Shown here: positions 34,206 through 44,142 of the stretch, in pieces | Layout: every line of letters begins with the position of its first letter | Position numbering within the stretch: position 1 is the stretch's first letter | Assembly (NCBI RefSeq): GCF_001602375.1 | Contig: NZ_BCNY01000013.1 | Span: forward strand, 358,073-422,072 | DNA length: 64,000 nucleotides | Source of the DNA: Methanoculleus horonobensis | GTDB lineage: Archaea > Halobacteriota > Methanomicrobia > Methanomicrobiales > Methanoculleaceae | Reading direction: 5' to 3' | Program-made: the position numbers and the translations under genes | Notes under the pieces: model-generated | What the model was told of the DNA's origin: nothing | Seen by the model: only the letters and a program-made list of their open reading frames with translations | Databases searched by the model: none

Positions 34206-37067
34206 ATGATCGACAAACCTGGAAGGAAAGCACTATTTACCGGGCCGATTGCGCCGGGTACGACAGGACAGGAACAGGGAACAGTGGTACTGCCCGAGGC
34301 GATCGAGGCTGCACTCCACGCGGCGCTTGAAGGCGACGACTCCGTGCAGATCGACCTTGCCGGCGTTCCGGAGAGTTACCGGCCGCTGGTCACCTCGATC
34401 AATGCGCTGCTCGAGAAGAAGCAGGAGGAGAAGGAGCGCTTGAAGCACCGGCTGGACGATGCCAGGATGCTCCTGAAGGGCGCCGATACGATCATTCAGC
34501 AGAATCCGATGCCCATCCTGGTCGTCGATCCGGACTTCACGGTGACGATGGTAAACGCCGCCTATGCCGAGATGAGCGGGATCCCGACTGATCAGGTGCT
34601 CGGCAAGAGCCTGAAAGACTTCAAGATAACGTCGCAGAAGGGTTCCGGCCTCCGGCAGGCAATCCAGGAGAAGAAGCGCGCGTATGCGGAGGTCATTGTC
34701 GAACTGCCCTCGGGCACCCATACGCTTGAGCAGTACGGCATCCCATTGCTCGACAACGAGAATGCAGTCGAGAGCATCCTCATCGTCTACAACGATCTCA
34801 CCAGGCAACGGGAGGAAGAGGAAGAGATCCGGTCCCAGATGGAAAATATCGCCGAACTGCAGCGCAGGTCAGAGACGATCGTCCAGAAGAACCCGATGCC
34901 GATGCTGGTCGTCGACACCGCGATGAAGATCGTCACTGCCAACGAGGCATACCTCGAACTGACCGGGATCGATCAGTCGCGCATCACCTCGATGACCCTG
35001 CGGGACTTCAGGGTCCTCGACCAGAAAGGAGACGGGATCAAGAAGGTGGTCACCGAGAAGGTACGCGCTTCCGGCGAAGTGACGGTCGAGTTCCCTGCCG
35101 GCACCTACATCTTAGAACAGCACGGAATCCCGCTCTTAAACGAGAAGAACGATCTGACAGGGATCCTGAACGTCTATAACGACGTCACTGAGAAGCGGAA
35201 AGAGGAGGAAGAGATCCGGAAGATGCAGCATCGCATCGATACGATGATCAAGCAGAACCCGCTTGCCATCGCGCTCCTCCGCGCAGACAAGAGCCGGATC
35301 GACATCAACGATGAGTACGCCCGGATGTGGCGGGGTACCCGGGAAGAGACCCTCGCGAAGAAACTCTACGACTACGACATCACCATCATCGACGGCGATC
35401 ACTTCTACGCCTGCTACGAGACGAAGAAACTCGCCCGGACCGACGTCATGGTCAAGTGGCCCGACGGTGCCAGGAAGTACCTCACCCTGAATGCCATCCC
35501 CATCCTTGATAAGAACGGCGAGATCGAGATGGCCTTCTACGTCTGGAACGACTGGACCGACCTCAAGATGAAGGAGGAGGAGGTCAAGGATACCGAGCAC
35601 CGGGTGGATGCGATGATCAAGCAGAACCCGCTCGCGATCGCGACGCTCCGCCCCGACAAGAGCCGGATCGACATCAACGACGAGTATGCCCGGATGTGGC
35701 GCGGCACACGCGAAGAGACGCTTGCAAAGAAACTCTACGACTACGACATCACCATCCTTGACGGCGATCACTTCTACACCTGCTACGAGACAAAGAAACT
35801 CGCCCGGACCGACGTCATGGTCAAGTGGCCCGATGGTGCCAGGAAGTACCTCACCCTGAATGCCATCCCCATCCTTGATAAGAACGGCGAGATCGAGATG
35901 GCCTTCTACGTCTGGAACGACTGGACCGAGCAGCGGGAGAGAGAGGACCAGATCCGCGACCTGATGGAGACCGCAAAGCAGGAGAGCGAGAGACTTGGCG
36001 CGAGTGCCACAGAACTCGGGAACGCGCTTTCGGCCATGGCAAAGGGCGACCTGACGGCATTCGTGGACGCAGAAACCGACGACCCGCTCCACGAGGTCAA
36101 GAACGACTACAACGCCTCGCTGACAGCTATCCGGACGCTCCTCGCCGACGTGGCGAAAGCCGCCCATCAGGTGGACATGACGACGAAAGAGGTCAGCAAG
36201 AGCACCGACGAGATCATCCGGGCGACAGAGCAGGTCGCCGTCTCGACGCAGCAGTCGTCGGAGGACGCACGCCGCCAGCTCGAGAAGATCGAGGAGATCG
36301 GGATGGATATCAATGATCTCTCGGCATCCATCGAGGAGATTGCAAGCACGTCGCAGTCGGTCATGGAGCAGGCATCGAAGGCTTCCAAGGAAGGGAACGA
36401 TGCGGCAACGCTCGGTGAAGTCGCGACGAAGAAGATGCAGCTCGTCGAGGAGATCTCCACGCAGACCGTGGGGGAGATCAGCACCCTCAACAACCAGATG
36501 CGGGAGATCAACAATATCGTCAAGTTGATCGCCGATATCGCCAACCAGACCAACCTCCTCGCGCTGAACGCCGCGATCGAGGCCGCCCGTGCCGGGGAGC
36601 ACGGTCGCGGGTTCGCCGTGGTCGCCGGCGAGATCAGGAACCTTGCCGGAGAGTCCAAACGTGCGAGCCAGGACATCGAGGACCTGATCCGGACGATCCA
36701 GGCAAGCACCGAGAAGACCACCGACTCGATGCAGGCGTCCCACCAGGAGATCCAGGCGGGCATCGAGAGCGTCAACAAGGTCATCGTGGGCCTGAACCGG
36801 ATCGTCGACGGCGTGGAAGTGGTCACCCGCGGCATCTCCGAGATCACCAAGGCCACCGAGGATCAGGCGAACTCCACCAACAACGTCATGCAGAAGATGG
36901 ACGAGTCGACCCACATGACCAAGGAGAGCCTGAACCGCACCGAAGACATGGCGGCACTCGCCGAAGAGGTCAGCGCATCGACCGAGGAAGTCGGAAGCGC
37001 TTCCCACGAGCTGGCAGGCATGGCCGAACAACTCAAGAAGGTCATGACGCAGTTCAAACTGAACTGA
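34206..37067 (+). CDS. Soluble methyl-accepting chemotaxis protein with four PAS domains
   Basis: A 953-residue receptor without membrane helices. Residues 1-90 are an unassigned start with a coiled coil. PAS domains lie at about 92-200, 223-330, 345-457 and 470-580; each begins (I/V)-x-(Q/K)-N-P-(M/L). A HAMP-like segment (about 600-645, [14 protein letters not shown]) and the methyl-accepting signalling domain (660-953) follow, with the hairpin tip [23 protein letters not shown]3 and PAS4 are near-identical copies. It signals through CheW to CheA, which is not in the window. Confidence 0.95.
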   Translation: MIDKPGRKALFTGPIAPGTTGQEQGTVVLPEAIEAALHAALEGDDSVQIDLAGVPESYRPLVTSINALLEKKQEEKERLKHRLDDARMLLKGADTIIQQNPMPILVVDPDFTVTMVNAAYAEMSGIPTDQVLGKSLKDFKITSQKGSGLRQAIQEKKRAYAEVIVELPSGTHTLEQYGIPLLDNENAVESILIVYNDLTRQREEEEEIRSQMENIAELQRRSETIVQKNPMPMLVVDTAMKIVTANEAYLELTGIDQSRITSMTLRDFRVLDQKGDGIKKVVTEKVRASGEVTVEFPAGTYILEQHGIPLLNEKNDLTGILNVYNDVTEKRKEEEEIRKMQHRIDTMIKQNPLAIALLRADKSRIDINDEYARMWRGTREETLAKKLYDYDITIIDGDHFYACYETKKLARTDVMVKWPDGARKYLTLNAIPILDKNGEIEMAFYVWNDWTDLKMKEEEVKDTEHRVDAMIKQNPLAIATLRPDKSRIDINDEYARMWRGTREETLAKKLYDYDITILDGDHFYTCYETKKLARTDVMVKWPDGARKYLTLNAIPILDKNGEIEMAFYVWNDWTEQREREDQIRDLMETAKQESERLGASATELGNALSAMAKGDLTAFVDAETDDPLHEVKNDYNASLTAIRTLLADVAKAAHQVDMTTKEVSKSTDEIIRATEQVAVSTQQSSEDARRQLEKIEEIGMDINDLSASIEEIASTSQSVMEQASKASKEGNDAATLGEVATKKMQLVEEISTQTVGEISTLNNQMREINNIVKLIADIANQTNLLALNAAIEAARAGEHGRGFAVVAGEIRNLAGESKRASQDIEDLIRTIQASTEKTTDSMQASHQEIQAGIESVNKVIVGLNRIVDGVEVVTRGISEITKATEDQANSTNNVMQKMDESTHMTKESLNRTEDMAALAEEVSASTEEVGSASHELAGMAEQLKKVMTQFKLN
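35224..35961 (+). repeat. Tandem duplication of a 369-bp PAS module
   Basis: Two in-frame copies offset by exactly 369 bp (123 codons) encode PAS3 and PAS4 of the chemoreceptor. The 3' halves are almost identical at base level (for example 35425-35554 versus 35794-35923), with one difference I can see over about 70 bp; the 5' halves differ more. Confidence 0.9.
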
Positions 37068-37077
37068 GGAGGAGACG

Positions 37078-37557
37078 ATGGCAGCATCCGTAGACGTGGT
37101 GGAGTTCCAGCTCGGGGCCGAGCACTACGCACTGGATATCCAGATTGCACGAGAGATCGTGGAGATGATGCCGATCACTCCCCTTCCCCGCGCTCCCGAG
37201 TACCTCGCGGGCATCATCAACCTGCGAGGCGAGATCACGAACATCATCGATCTCCGCGACCTTCTCGGGCTCCCTGCAGCGGAGGAGACCGAGAACCGGA
37301 AGATCGTCGTGCTGATGCCGGACGTAACGGCCGGATCGAACGTAGGGATCATCGTCGACGACGTTCACAGCGTCGTATCGGTCAGGAACGAACAGATCGA
37401 GCGCATCAGCGACGGCATCACGTCGTCTATCAGCAGTTACGTCAAAGCAATCATCAAGATAGGGGACGAGGAGGACGGGAAGGCCAAGACCCTTGTCATA
37501 TGGCTCGACGTCCAGAAAGTAATCGGCGATCTCGGCGGCGATCTCGGAAACATCTAG
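37078..37557 (+). CDS. cheW: Chemotaxis coupling protein CheW
   Basis: A 159-residue CheW: VEFQLGAEHYALDIQIAREI at the N-terminus, LPRAPEYLAGIINLRGEI in the middle and VGIIVDDVHSVVSV near residue 100. It bridges the receptor tip and CheA. It starts 10 bp after the receptor stop with a GAGGAG ribosome site, in the same operon. Normal length. Confidence 0.96.
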   Translation: MAASVDVVEFQLGAEHYALDIQIAREIVEMMPITPLPRAPEYLAGIINLRGEITNIIDLRDLLGLPAAEETENRKIVVLMPDVTAGSNVGIIVDDVHSVVSVRNEQIERISDGITSSISSYVKAIIKIGDEEDGKAKTLVIWLDVQKVIGDLGGDLGNI

Positions 37558-37599
37558 ATCGCTTCCGTAAATCAACACCCGACACGAGTAGGTTGTTCC

Positions 37600-38394
37600 A
37601 TGGATGAATTCACATCGCTCCAGAGAAGCATCGAGAGACTGGTCCGGATCAAGTGCTCGAACTACAAGGAGGACTACATCAAACGGCGCATTCTCTCCCG
37701 GATGCGCCTGACGAACACGGAAGACTTCGAGGCGTATCACAAGTACCTCCTCTCGAATCCGCAGGAAGCCGACCTGCTCAGGAACGCACTCACCATCAAC
37801 GTCACCAAATTTTTCCGCGACCCTGAGGTCTTCGAACTGATACGCCGGGAGATACTGCCGGATCTCGCCCGCCGCAAGGACTCAATCCGGATCTGGTGCG
37901 CCGGCTGCGCCACGGGTGAAGAACCTTATTCGCTCGCCATCCTCGCCTACGAACTGATGGCCCTTCATAAGAACGTCAGCGTAACGATATACGCGACCGA
38001 TATCGATACCGTGGTGCTGCAGAAAGCCATGACCGGGGTTTACGACAGAAAGGCGCTCGAGAACGTCGACGAAAAGAGGCTCCGCAAGCACTTCATCAGC
38101 CACGACGACGGCACGTTCGAGGTTCATTCCCATATCAAAAGCCTGGTTAAATTCCGCGAGCACGACCTGATGTCGGGCGTCCCCATCTCGCGGTACCTCG
38201 ACGCCGTCACCTGCCGCAACGTCACCATCTACTTCACCGAGAAACAGAAGAACGACCTTACGCATCTCTTTTACTCTGCGCTTGCCGCCGAAGGCTACTA
38301 TGTCATGGGCAAGACCGAGTACCTGGCAAGAGAGGTGGAACACCTCTTTGTACCGTACAACAGCATGCAGAAGATACTGCGCAGGGCCGCCTGA
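37600..38394 (+). CDS. cheR: Chemoreceptor methyltransferase CheR
   Basis: A 264-residue CheR. The N-terminal helical domain (1-80) ends with NALTINVTKFFRDPEVFE. The SAM-binding motif IWCAGCATGEEPYSLA lies near residue 100, and VTCRNVTIYF near 206. It methylates glutamates of the receptor. Last gene of the ParA-MCP-CheW-CheR operon, 42 bp after cheW. No CheA, CheB or CheY in the window. Confidence 0.96.
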   Translation: MDEFTSLQRSIERLVRIKCSNYKEDYIKRRILSRMRLTNTEDFEAYHKYLLSNPQEADLLRNALTINVTKFFRDPEVFELIRREILPDLARRKDSIRIWCAGCATGEEPYSLAILAYELMALHKNVSVTIYATDIDTVVLQKAMTGVYDRKALENVDEKRLRKHFISHDDGTFEVHSHIKSLVKFREHDLMSGVPISRYLDAVTCRNVTIYFTEKQKNDLTHLFYSALAAEGYYVMGKTEYLAREVEHLFVPYNSMQKILRRAA

Positions 38395-38397
38395 GCG

Positions 38398-38655
38398 TCA
38401 CCAGAGGTAACCGGATTCCACGTCGGTCTCGGTCTCCTCGAACTGCGACATCCGGTGCATGAAGGCTTTTTTAGCCTGGTAACGCTTCAACTCGGAGAAG
38501 AGCAGGTAGAAGTTGACACCGACGACGACGATGATGAGCATCAGGCTGATCCAGAGCTGGCTGCCGCTCTGGGTTGTGATGAAGGTCGCCGCAAGGAGCA
38601 CGACGAAGGAGATCAGGTAAAATATTACCCACGTGCGCACCTCAGTGATATCCAT
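38398..38655 (-). CDS. Small two-helix membrane protein
   Basis: An 85-residue protein, with two membrane helices (VIFYLISFVVLLAATFI; LWISLMLIIVVVGVNFYLLF) and a charged C-terminal tail ending ETDVESGYLW. I do not recognise a family. It converges with cheR, whose stop lies 3 bp away. The promoter side shows atattaacgg near 38690. Confidence 0.65.
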   Translation of the reverse strand: MDITEVRTWVIFYLISFVVLLAATFITTQSGSQLWISLMLIIVVVGVNFYLLFSELKRYQAKKAFMHRMSQFEETETDVESGYLW

Positions 38656-38839
38656 GCTCTCACAGGACTGTGGTCTCGGTTTTATATTAACGGTTCCGTT
38701 TTAGAAGCTCAATCATAAAGAAGGGTCTGGAAAAAATCCGGTCAACCCGGCTCCACGGGCGATGTTCGCCGCCGGTCTCCGGCCGGGAGTCCGAGGTCAA
38801 ACTCGAAGAATTTTTCACCCCGCACATCCATGTAAATCT

Positions 38840-39439
38840 GTGGATAAAGGCGACGTCTTCAGCATCCTTGCAGCCCTGCTCATCGTCTCCGCGCTGGCAC
38901 TGGCCTTTCGGCCGCCCGTAGCGGAGGCCGGACCGGAGATCCCCGAGATCCCCACGCCGACGCCGCCCATCACCGTTACCCCCGCCCCGACGCCTGCCAT
39001 GCCGCTCGAACCAACCAGGCTCTCCTACACGACCAACGTATGGGACTACCCCTGCTGCCATCTCCCCGGCAACCTCACGTATTACGGAGGTTCCGATCCC
39101 CCATGGAAGGGGACACAGGAGATCATCCCGTTCGCTTACATCGAGGAGGGGCGAGGCGGCATCACCGAGGTATTCCACGTGCCGTATGCGGTATGGAGGC
39201 TTAACTGCAGTATCTCCTCGACGATAAGGCCCCAGGCAGCAGATTTCAAGATGGCGCTCGTGGAACTCGAGAGCGGAACCATCGTAGAGGGAGCCGACCT
39301 GCACTACCCCGGCAGCATCATAAAAAACGTCGAGAGGGGAGGAAAGGACTTTTACCTCATCGTCAGTGTGGATGAAGTGGATTCATACCGCATCACCTTA
39401 GAGACGCTCCCCGAATACTTCTCGGCCCCTCTCGGATGA
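38840..39439 (+). CDS. Membrane-anchored secreted hypothetical protein
   Basis: A 199-residue protein from GTG: N-terminal hydrophobic anchor (VFSILAALLIVSALALAF), a Pro/Thr-rich stalk (PTPTPPITVTPAPTPA), then a beta-rich domain with two cysteines close together (WDYPCCHLPG) and one more (LNCSISS). The stalk-plus-domain layout is typical of archaeal surface proteins. Function unknown. Starts before 38840 are not credible. Confidence 0.65.
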   Translation: MDKGDVFSILAALLIVSALALAFRPPVAEAGPEIPEIPTPTPPITVTPAPTPAMPLEPTRLSYTTNVWDYPCCHLPGNLTYYGGSDPPWKGTQEIIPFAYIEEGRGGITEVFHVPYAVWRLNCSISSTIRPQAADFKMALVELESGTIVEGADLHYPGSIIKNVERGGKDFYLIVSVDEVDSYRITLETLPEYFSAPLG

Positions 39440-39481
39440 AACAGGGGGCATCGCGGCGATGCGGTTGTGGTTGAGGGATCT

Positions 39482-39667
39482 CTAGATCTTTTCGACGGTC
39501 ACCCTGACCCGGTCCCCGGCCCGCACGCCGTGCCCCTTGGGGACATCGATATTGAACCAGAGCACCTTCGGGTTTTCGTGGTTCTTGTCCTGGGACATGA
39601 GGCAGTCCTTGTGATCGTTGATATCGGCCACAAACTCGACGGGTGCTTCGAACTCAATGATCTTCAT
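39482..39667 (-). CDS. Small hypothetical protein (61 aa)
   Basis: Starts MKIIEFEAPVEFVADIND and ends GVRAGDRVRVTVEKI. The beta-rich pattern with a C-terminal AGDRVRV turn suggests a small SH3/OB-like barrel; no family is recognised. ATG 39667 was chosen over the longer frame, whose start is hydrophobic and out of keeping. Next to, and on the same strand as, the DUF7123-like gene. Confidence 0.6.
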   Translation of the reverse strand: MKIIEFEAPVEFVADINDHKDCLMSQDKNHENPKVLWFNIDVPKGHGVRAGDRVRVTVEKI

Positions 39668-39696
39668 GCTGTAGAATAGAGCATACCAGAATAAAA

Positions 39697-39948
39697 TTAT
39701 GATGCACGGGAGGTGACGCGCCACGTCGTACTGTTCGAATAACTCCAGCGCCGGATATCCAGCTCATCGCAGATCTCGGAGAGGATAGCAAGGTTGATGC
39801 CGACCTCTTTTGCGGAGAGGCCAAGATCGGTCGCGATGTACTTGGATTTAAAGTAAGATTTTCCGGCTCGCAACCCTGTCTTGAGATGGTACAGGATCTT
39901 CCGCTGGGTATCGCTATATTTCTCTTTGATACGGTCTTTTGTCGACAT
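39697..39948 (-). CDS. DUF7123-like winged-helix protein
   Basis: An 83-residue protein resembling the DUF7123 family of archaea: DTQRKILYHLKTGL, YFKSKYIATDLGLSAKEVG, ISEI-like C-terminal strand. It has the form of a small winged helix lacking other domains. ATG 39948 is the family-like start. A TATA-like block (tatttatat) lies at about 39990. The target is unknown. Confidence 0.7.
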   Translation of the reverse strand: MSTKDRIKEKYSDTQRKILYHLKTGLRAGKSYFKSKYIATDLGLSAKEVGINLAILSEICDELDIRRWSYSNSTTWRVTSRAS

Positions 39949-40195
39949 CGACTGATTCCCTCGTGAGCAAGTGCTTTTTGTCAAGATCAATATTTATATC
40001 TACCCATTTGCAATCGTAGAATATCCCGGCAGATATACTAATCATTGTATATAATTGAGCATCGTCGTGCCGATCGGTGGGGCAGGGAGTACCAAGTAAA
40101 GCCCGACAGCGTAGCACGGTCATCGCGAGCGCGGATGCCGGAGGGGGGAGGGGCACTTTCGACACCCCTGCCCCGGGCCTCAAACGGCGCCGCCG
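39949..40195. other. Intergenic region with strong TATA-like block
   Basis: Contains tgtatataatt near 40045 and GC-rich sequence after it with inverted segments (ggggcac...cacccctgcccc near 40155-40185). A small RNA is possible but nothing identifies one. Confidence 0.35.
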
Positions 40196-40810
40196 TCACC
40201 TTCGGTTCCTTCCTAACACAACAAAGATCCCGGCAACCAGAGCGGCCAGGATGACACCGGTGAGCGAGAGGGGAGCAGTCTGTGTCGTACTCCCGTTGAC
40301 CTGTGCCGCCTGGATCGGCGTGAACGTCGGCAACTCGGCCGTGGCGGTGTCCGCCGGCGTCGTCTCCGGTGTCGCCTCATCCGTCTCGACTACGACCGGA
40401 GGGGCGCTCTCGTTGGTTGTATTGCCGCTCGGCCCGATCAGAGGCTCCCCGGACGTCTCGTTCTCCACCGTCCCAACCAGAGTACCTTCAGGGGTCTCGT
40501 TCTCCACCGTCCCGACCGAAGTCTCTTCAGGGGTCGCGTTCTCCATCGCCCCGACCAGGGTCTCTTCAGGAGTCTCGTCCTCTGTTACCCCGGGCGGGGT
40601 CTCCTCCTCCATCGTCTCGTCCGGCGTAACGTCAGAAGTCTCGTCATCAGGGGTCTCCTCCGCCAGGGTCTCAGCGGGCGTCGGACTGAGTGTCCAGGTC
40701 AGGGGTTCCATGGCTGCCGTGCTCTGGGCCGCTGCGGGGAGCACAACAGCCGCTGCCGTCATGAGCAGCACGACCATGAGCGCTCTCCATGCCCGTAGGT
40801 TTCCGGTCAT
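40196..40810 (-). CDS. Secreted Glu/Thr-rich surface protein
   Basis: A 204-residue protein: signal peptide (residues 1-29, VVLLMTAAAVVLPAAAQS), then a low-complexity stretch with repeated E-T-P-E-E-T / V-x-N-E-T-P, and a C-terminal helix (LTGVILAALVAGIFVVL) with NRR. The N-E-T motifs are possible glycosylation sites. It looks like a surface stalk with no catalytic domain. Repeats in the DNA (gtctcttcaggggtc type) mirror the protein. Confidence 0.7.
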   Translation of the reverse strand: MTGNLRAWRALMVVLLMTAAAVVLPAAAQSTAAMEPLTWTLSPTPAETLAEETPDDETSDVTPDETMEEETPPGVTEDETPEETLVGAMENATPEETSVGTVENETPEGTLVGTVENETSGEPLIGPSGNTTNESAPPVVVETDEATPETTPADTATAELPTFTPIQAAQVNGSTTQTAPLSLTGVILAALVAGIFVVLGRNRR

Positions 40811-41057
40811 GAGAGCCCCCGTAGGGAATAAACCTATTTTTATATTTCGGTCGCCGTTAAAATCGCATCGACAGTTAACTACCCGATGCGTCCCACGACA
40901 GAGCAATAACAGTCATCGCTCCATGACGGCGATAACCCGGGAAGAGAAGAAAACGACAGTGCTGCACCGGCGCCCGAAAGCCCTGTACGCGGCCGATCGC
41001 GGACGGGGCACCAGAAGAGATCGAGCCGGCCGCAGTATCACGGGAAAGTGGTAGCGA

Positions 41058-42893
41058 TCAGATTGGCGCTTCGCCAATCTTCTTGATCAGACCGTCGATG
41101 ACCACGTCGCGCATCCCTTCCACGAACTTGATGCTCCCGACGACAAGGTGGCCGCCGCCGTTCACGCCGCCGCCGACGATCTCGCTACGGAGTTCGCGCA
41201 CCATCTGCGGGATGTTCATCATGACGCCCCGGGAACGCAGGACGGCAAAGTCCGGCCCGAACCCGATCGTGACGACCGGTTCTCCCGGGTGCTGGCGAAC
41301 CAGCCGGTCATGTACCTCCCCGGAAGTCTTTCCGGGCGGCGGGAACGTGAACCGGTGAGCAAACATCTCCACGTCGAGCATGAAGAGATTGGCACCATTC
41401 GGGAGCATCCGGCTCTCGACGTGGGGCATGTTGGTCTCGATCTGCTCTTCGATCGCCCGGTTCGCCTCTTCGACCAGCAGGTGAACGAACCGTTCGTGGC
41501 GTTCGGGCTCGCCGGAGAGGTTCAGGATGTCTTTGACAATCTCTCTTCCGTCGCTGAACCGGAGCCAGAACTGCTCGTAGTCGAGCGCGAGCGCGATATC
41601 GCGGCAGTCATCCTCCGAGTACTCGGGCGCGGCGATCGCTAGGTAGCGGGCACGTTCCGGCGCTTCACTCCGGTCGCCGAGCCCCGCGATTGCCGGCAGG
41701 TGCCGGATCTGGTTCTCGACCGCCGGGTTGACCATGCGGGCGACCTCGGTGCCCAGCATTCCGGCCGTGATCCCGTAGTCGCCGCCCACATGGTAGGGGT
41801 TGACGTGCCCGATCAGGTAATCGTCCACGATCTCGTCGGGGTGGTGGTGGTCGACGACCATCACCGGGAGACCGAAGATCCGGGTCACCTTCAGCGACGG
41901 CATATCCTCCTCGGTCGACCCGTTGTCCATCAGGAGGATCATCGGCATCTTCTGCCCGTAGCGGACGTTGTCCTTGAGGGCGAAGTCGAGATCCCGCGTG
42001 ATATCCTCGATCTCATAGAACGGAGCCTTGGACGGCGAACGCTTGAAGAGGAAATACTCCGCGTCGAAATCCCCGCCACTCTCCCGGATCAGCGCGGTCA
42101 CCGCCTGCTCGACGGCAACGGCAGCGCATATGCCGTCCGCATCCGCGTGATGCCGGAGGATGATCGGCCGCGCGGTCAGGACGGCTTTTCTGATCTCCTT
42201 TGCCACTTTGCGCATCTGCGGCCGGAGGGCTTCGAGAACCTCGCTCTCCACCAGGAACGGGAGGTCGACCGGCTCCGCACGCTCATCGAGCGCCGCGTCG
42301 ATCCGCTCCCGGACCCGTGCCGCATCCTCCGGCTCCATCACCGCCATGTACGAGGCCTCGACCTGGAGCTGGTTGTTGCGCTGCATCACCTCGCCCGTGA
42401 GGGCGACGATATCCCCGAGTTCCACCTCGGGATACGCGCGGACGCCCGCCTCGATGAACGCTGCAGCGTTCGCGGTGCCCGATTCGTCCACGACCGTGAA
42501 GATCGTCGGCCCCGACGTCTGCTTGATCTGGGCGATCTCGCCCTCGATCAGTACCGTCCTGCCGATCTTCTTCCCGATATCGGCAATAAGCACGGTCGTC
42601 GTCTTTCTGGTCACGGTCTCCGTCTGGTAGACGGTCGGCGTGACCTCCTCGAGATCGATGTTCCCGTTGCTCCGGATCTGGAGGACGTGAACGATGATCG
42701 GGTCGCGCTCGGTATGCTGCACCTTCACGTTGCTCTTATGAACGAGCCCTTTGACCCGGTCGTTTAACTGGACAAAAACACCGAACGGGGCAAATCCCTG
42801 CACCCGCCCGAGGTACATCTTTCCTTCCTCTACCTCGTCGAGACTGCAGTTCGCACCGAGGCGGTAAACAATTGTATCTTCCGTATCTTCCAT
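41058..42893 (-). CDS. S1-DHH phosphoesterase, archaeal RecJ-like
   Basis: A 611-residue protein: an S1 domain (about 22-75, KMYLGRVQGFAPFGVFVQL), an OB fold (about 100-190), then the DHH domain with ILRHHADADGICAAVAVEQA, LLMDNGSTEED and VVDHHHPDEI. The DHHA1 end reads GGGVNGGGHLVVGSI. This is the layout of archaeal RecJ-like nucleases that act on single-stranded DNA or RNA ends near the replisome. ATG 42893 was chosen; the longer frame crosses into the next gene. Confidence 0.88.
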   Translation of the reverse strand: MEDTEDTIVYRLGANCSLDEVEEGKMYLGRVQGFAPFGVFVQLNDRVKGLVHKSNVKVQHTERDPIIVHVLQIRSNGNIDLEEVTPTVYQTETVTRKTTTVLIADIGKKIGRTVLIEGEIAQIKQTSGPTIFTVVDESGTANAAAFIEAGVRAYPEVELGDIVALTGEVMQRNNQLQVEASYMAVMEPEDAARVRERIDAALDERAEPVDLPFLVESEVLEALRPQMRKVAKEIRKAVLTARPIILRHHADADGICAAVAVEQAVTALIRESGGDFDAEYFLFKRSPSKAPFYEIEDITRDLDFALKDNVRYGQKMPMILLMDNGSTEEDMPSLKVTRIFGLPVMVVDHHHPDEIVDDYLIGHVNPYHVGGDYGITAGMLGTEVARMVNPAVENQIRHLPAIAGLGDRSEAPERARYLAIAAPEYSEDDCRDIALALDYEQFWLRFSDGREIVKDILNLSGEPERHERFVHLLVEEANRAIEEQIETNMPHVESRMLPNGANLFMLDVEMFAHRFTFPPPGKTSGEVHDRLVRQHPGEPVVTIGFGPDFAVLRSRGVMMNIPQMVRELRSEIVGGGVNGGGHLVVGSIKFVEGMRDVVIDGLIKKIGEAPI

Positions 42894-42907
42894 AGTAATT
42901 CTCCAAT

Positions 42908-44110
42908 TTATTCTTCGGACACCTCGGCGGCGTGCCCGGCAAGTTCGTAGAGCCGGCACTCACCATCCCGCCTGCCCTTTGCTATGATGCTATCGCCGCT
43001 CTCCAGCCGGACACTCTTTCCCGGGCGGTAGACCCACCGGTCGTCGTGCTTGATGGCGAGTACGACCATCCCCGTAACTGTCGCAAGCGACATCTCCTTG
43101 AGCGTTCTCCCCACAAGCGGAGACGACGGCGTCACGGTCATCCGCGTGATGATCTCGTCCGACTCCCGGACGATCTTCTTGAAGATCGGTGGGATCTCGA
43201 TGTCGCGCAACAGGACGTCGACGATCGAGTGAGCCGAATCGCTGATCGCCTGTGCGAACGAAGACATATACAGGAGGCCGCGAAGGTAGCGCACGTCCTC
43301 GATCTTCCGTGCCGCTTCGAGGATCCAGAGATCCAGGTCGTAGCGCATATCATCGAGCGCTGAATCGAGAGCGACCACCTCGTGCGCCACCTCCATGTTG
43401 TTGAAGAGCAGGGAGGTGTACGCCAGCCCGACGGAGAGCTCAGAGAGGTTCTTCATCTCGATGATCAGCTGGACCGCGCGGTCGAGGTCGTCGACCTCCC
43501 CCGCGGGGGAGACCTCGACCCGGGGACGCTCCGCCGATCCTGCAATCTCGGAGAGGGCACCTTCTCCGGCTTCCGGCCCCCGGGCGATCAGGATGTCCCC
43601 GCTCTCCACCCGGGTGGTTCTGTCGGGGTCGTAGATCCAGCCCTTTCCGCGCCGGATAGCGATCACCTGCATGCCCGTCGTGCTCTGGACCTTGAGGTCG
43701 CCGAGCGTGCGGCCGGCAAACTCGCTTCCCTGGCTGACGATGACGCGGGTGACGATCTCCTCGGCCTCCGGGAAGACGCGCTTGAGTTTTGCCGGGAACC
43801 GGATGTCTTTTAAGATGAGTTTTGCTATATCCGAGGCCGAGTTCGCGATCCTCTCCGCTGCCTCGGCCACCTGGAGCATACCGCTCATCGCCTCGGCCTC
43901 TTCGATCCTTCTTGCGCCGAGGACGCTCTGGATCCTGGCCTGGTAGACCAGCTTGTTCATGCTCTCTTCGAGGTTGATCACCTCGAGCGCTATCTCCTTG
44001 CTGTCGAAGAGGATCGCTGAATAAGAAAGATCGACCATCAGCTCGGAGACGTCTTTCATCTCTATGAGGACGTCTTTGAAGCTGATCGGCTGATATTCGT
44101 GTTCCATCAT
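42908..44110 (-). CDS. Duplicated PhoU/TrkA-C regulatory protein
   Basis: A 400-residue protein made of two similar halves, each a PhoU-like helix bundle (about 10-105 and 215-308) plus a TrkA-C ligand-binding domain (about 117-190 and 320-390: GRTLGDLKVQSTTGMQVIAI; GRTLKEMSLATVTGMVVLAI). TrkA-C domains gate cation transporters. It ends 14 bp before the S1-DHH gene and follows the MgtE-like gene by 32 bp, so it is probably the regulatory subunit of that transporter. Confidence 0.85.
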   Translation of the reverse strand: MMEHEYQPISFKDVLIEMKDVSELMVDLSYSAILFDSKEIALEVINLEESMNKLVYQARIQSVLGARRIEEAEAMSGMLQVAEAAERIANSASDIAKLILKDIRFPAKLKRVFPEAEEIVTRVIVSQGSEFAGRTLGDLKVQSTTGMQVIAIRRGKGWIYDPDRTTRVESGDILIARGPEAGEGALSEIAGSAERPRVEVSPAGEVDDLDRAVQLIIEMKNLSELSVGLAYTSLLFNNMEVAHEVVALDSALDDMRYDLDLWILEAARKIEDVRYLRGLLYMSSFAQAISDSAHSIVDVLLRDIEIPPIFKKIVRESDEIITRMTVTPSSPLVGRTLKEMSLATVTGMVVLAIKHDDRWVYRPGKSVRLESGDSIIAKGRRDGECRLYELAGHAAEVSEE

Positions 44111-44142
44111 GGTATGTTAACCGTCGTTCTCCATTCTTTTCA

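Noticed and set aside
35136..37031. 631-codon minus-strand frame opposite the chemoreceptor
   Set aside because: Low-complexity Leu/Val/Asp/Gly translation mirrors the MCP gene; no family resemblance.
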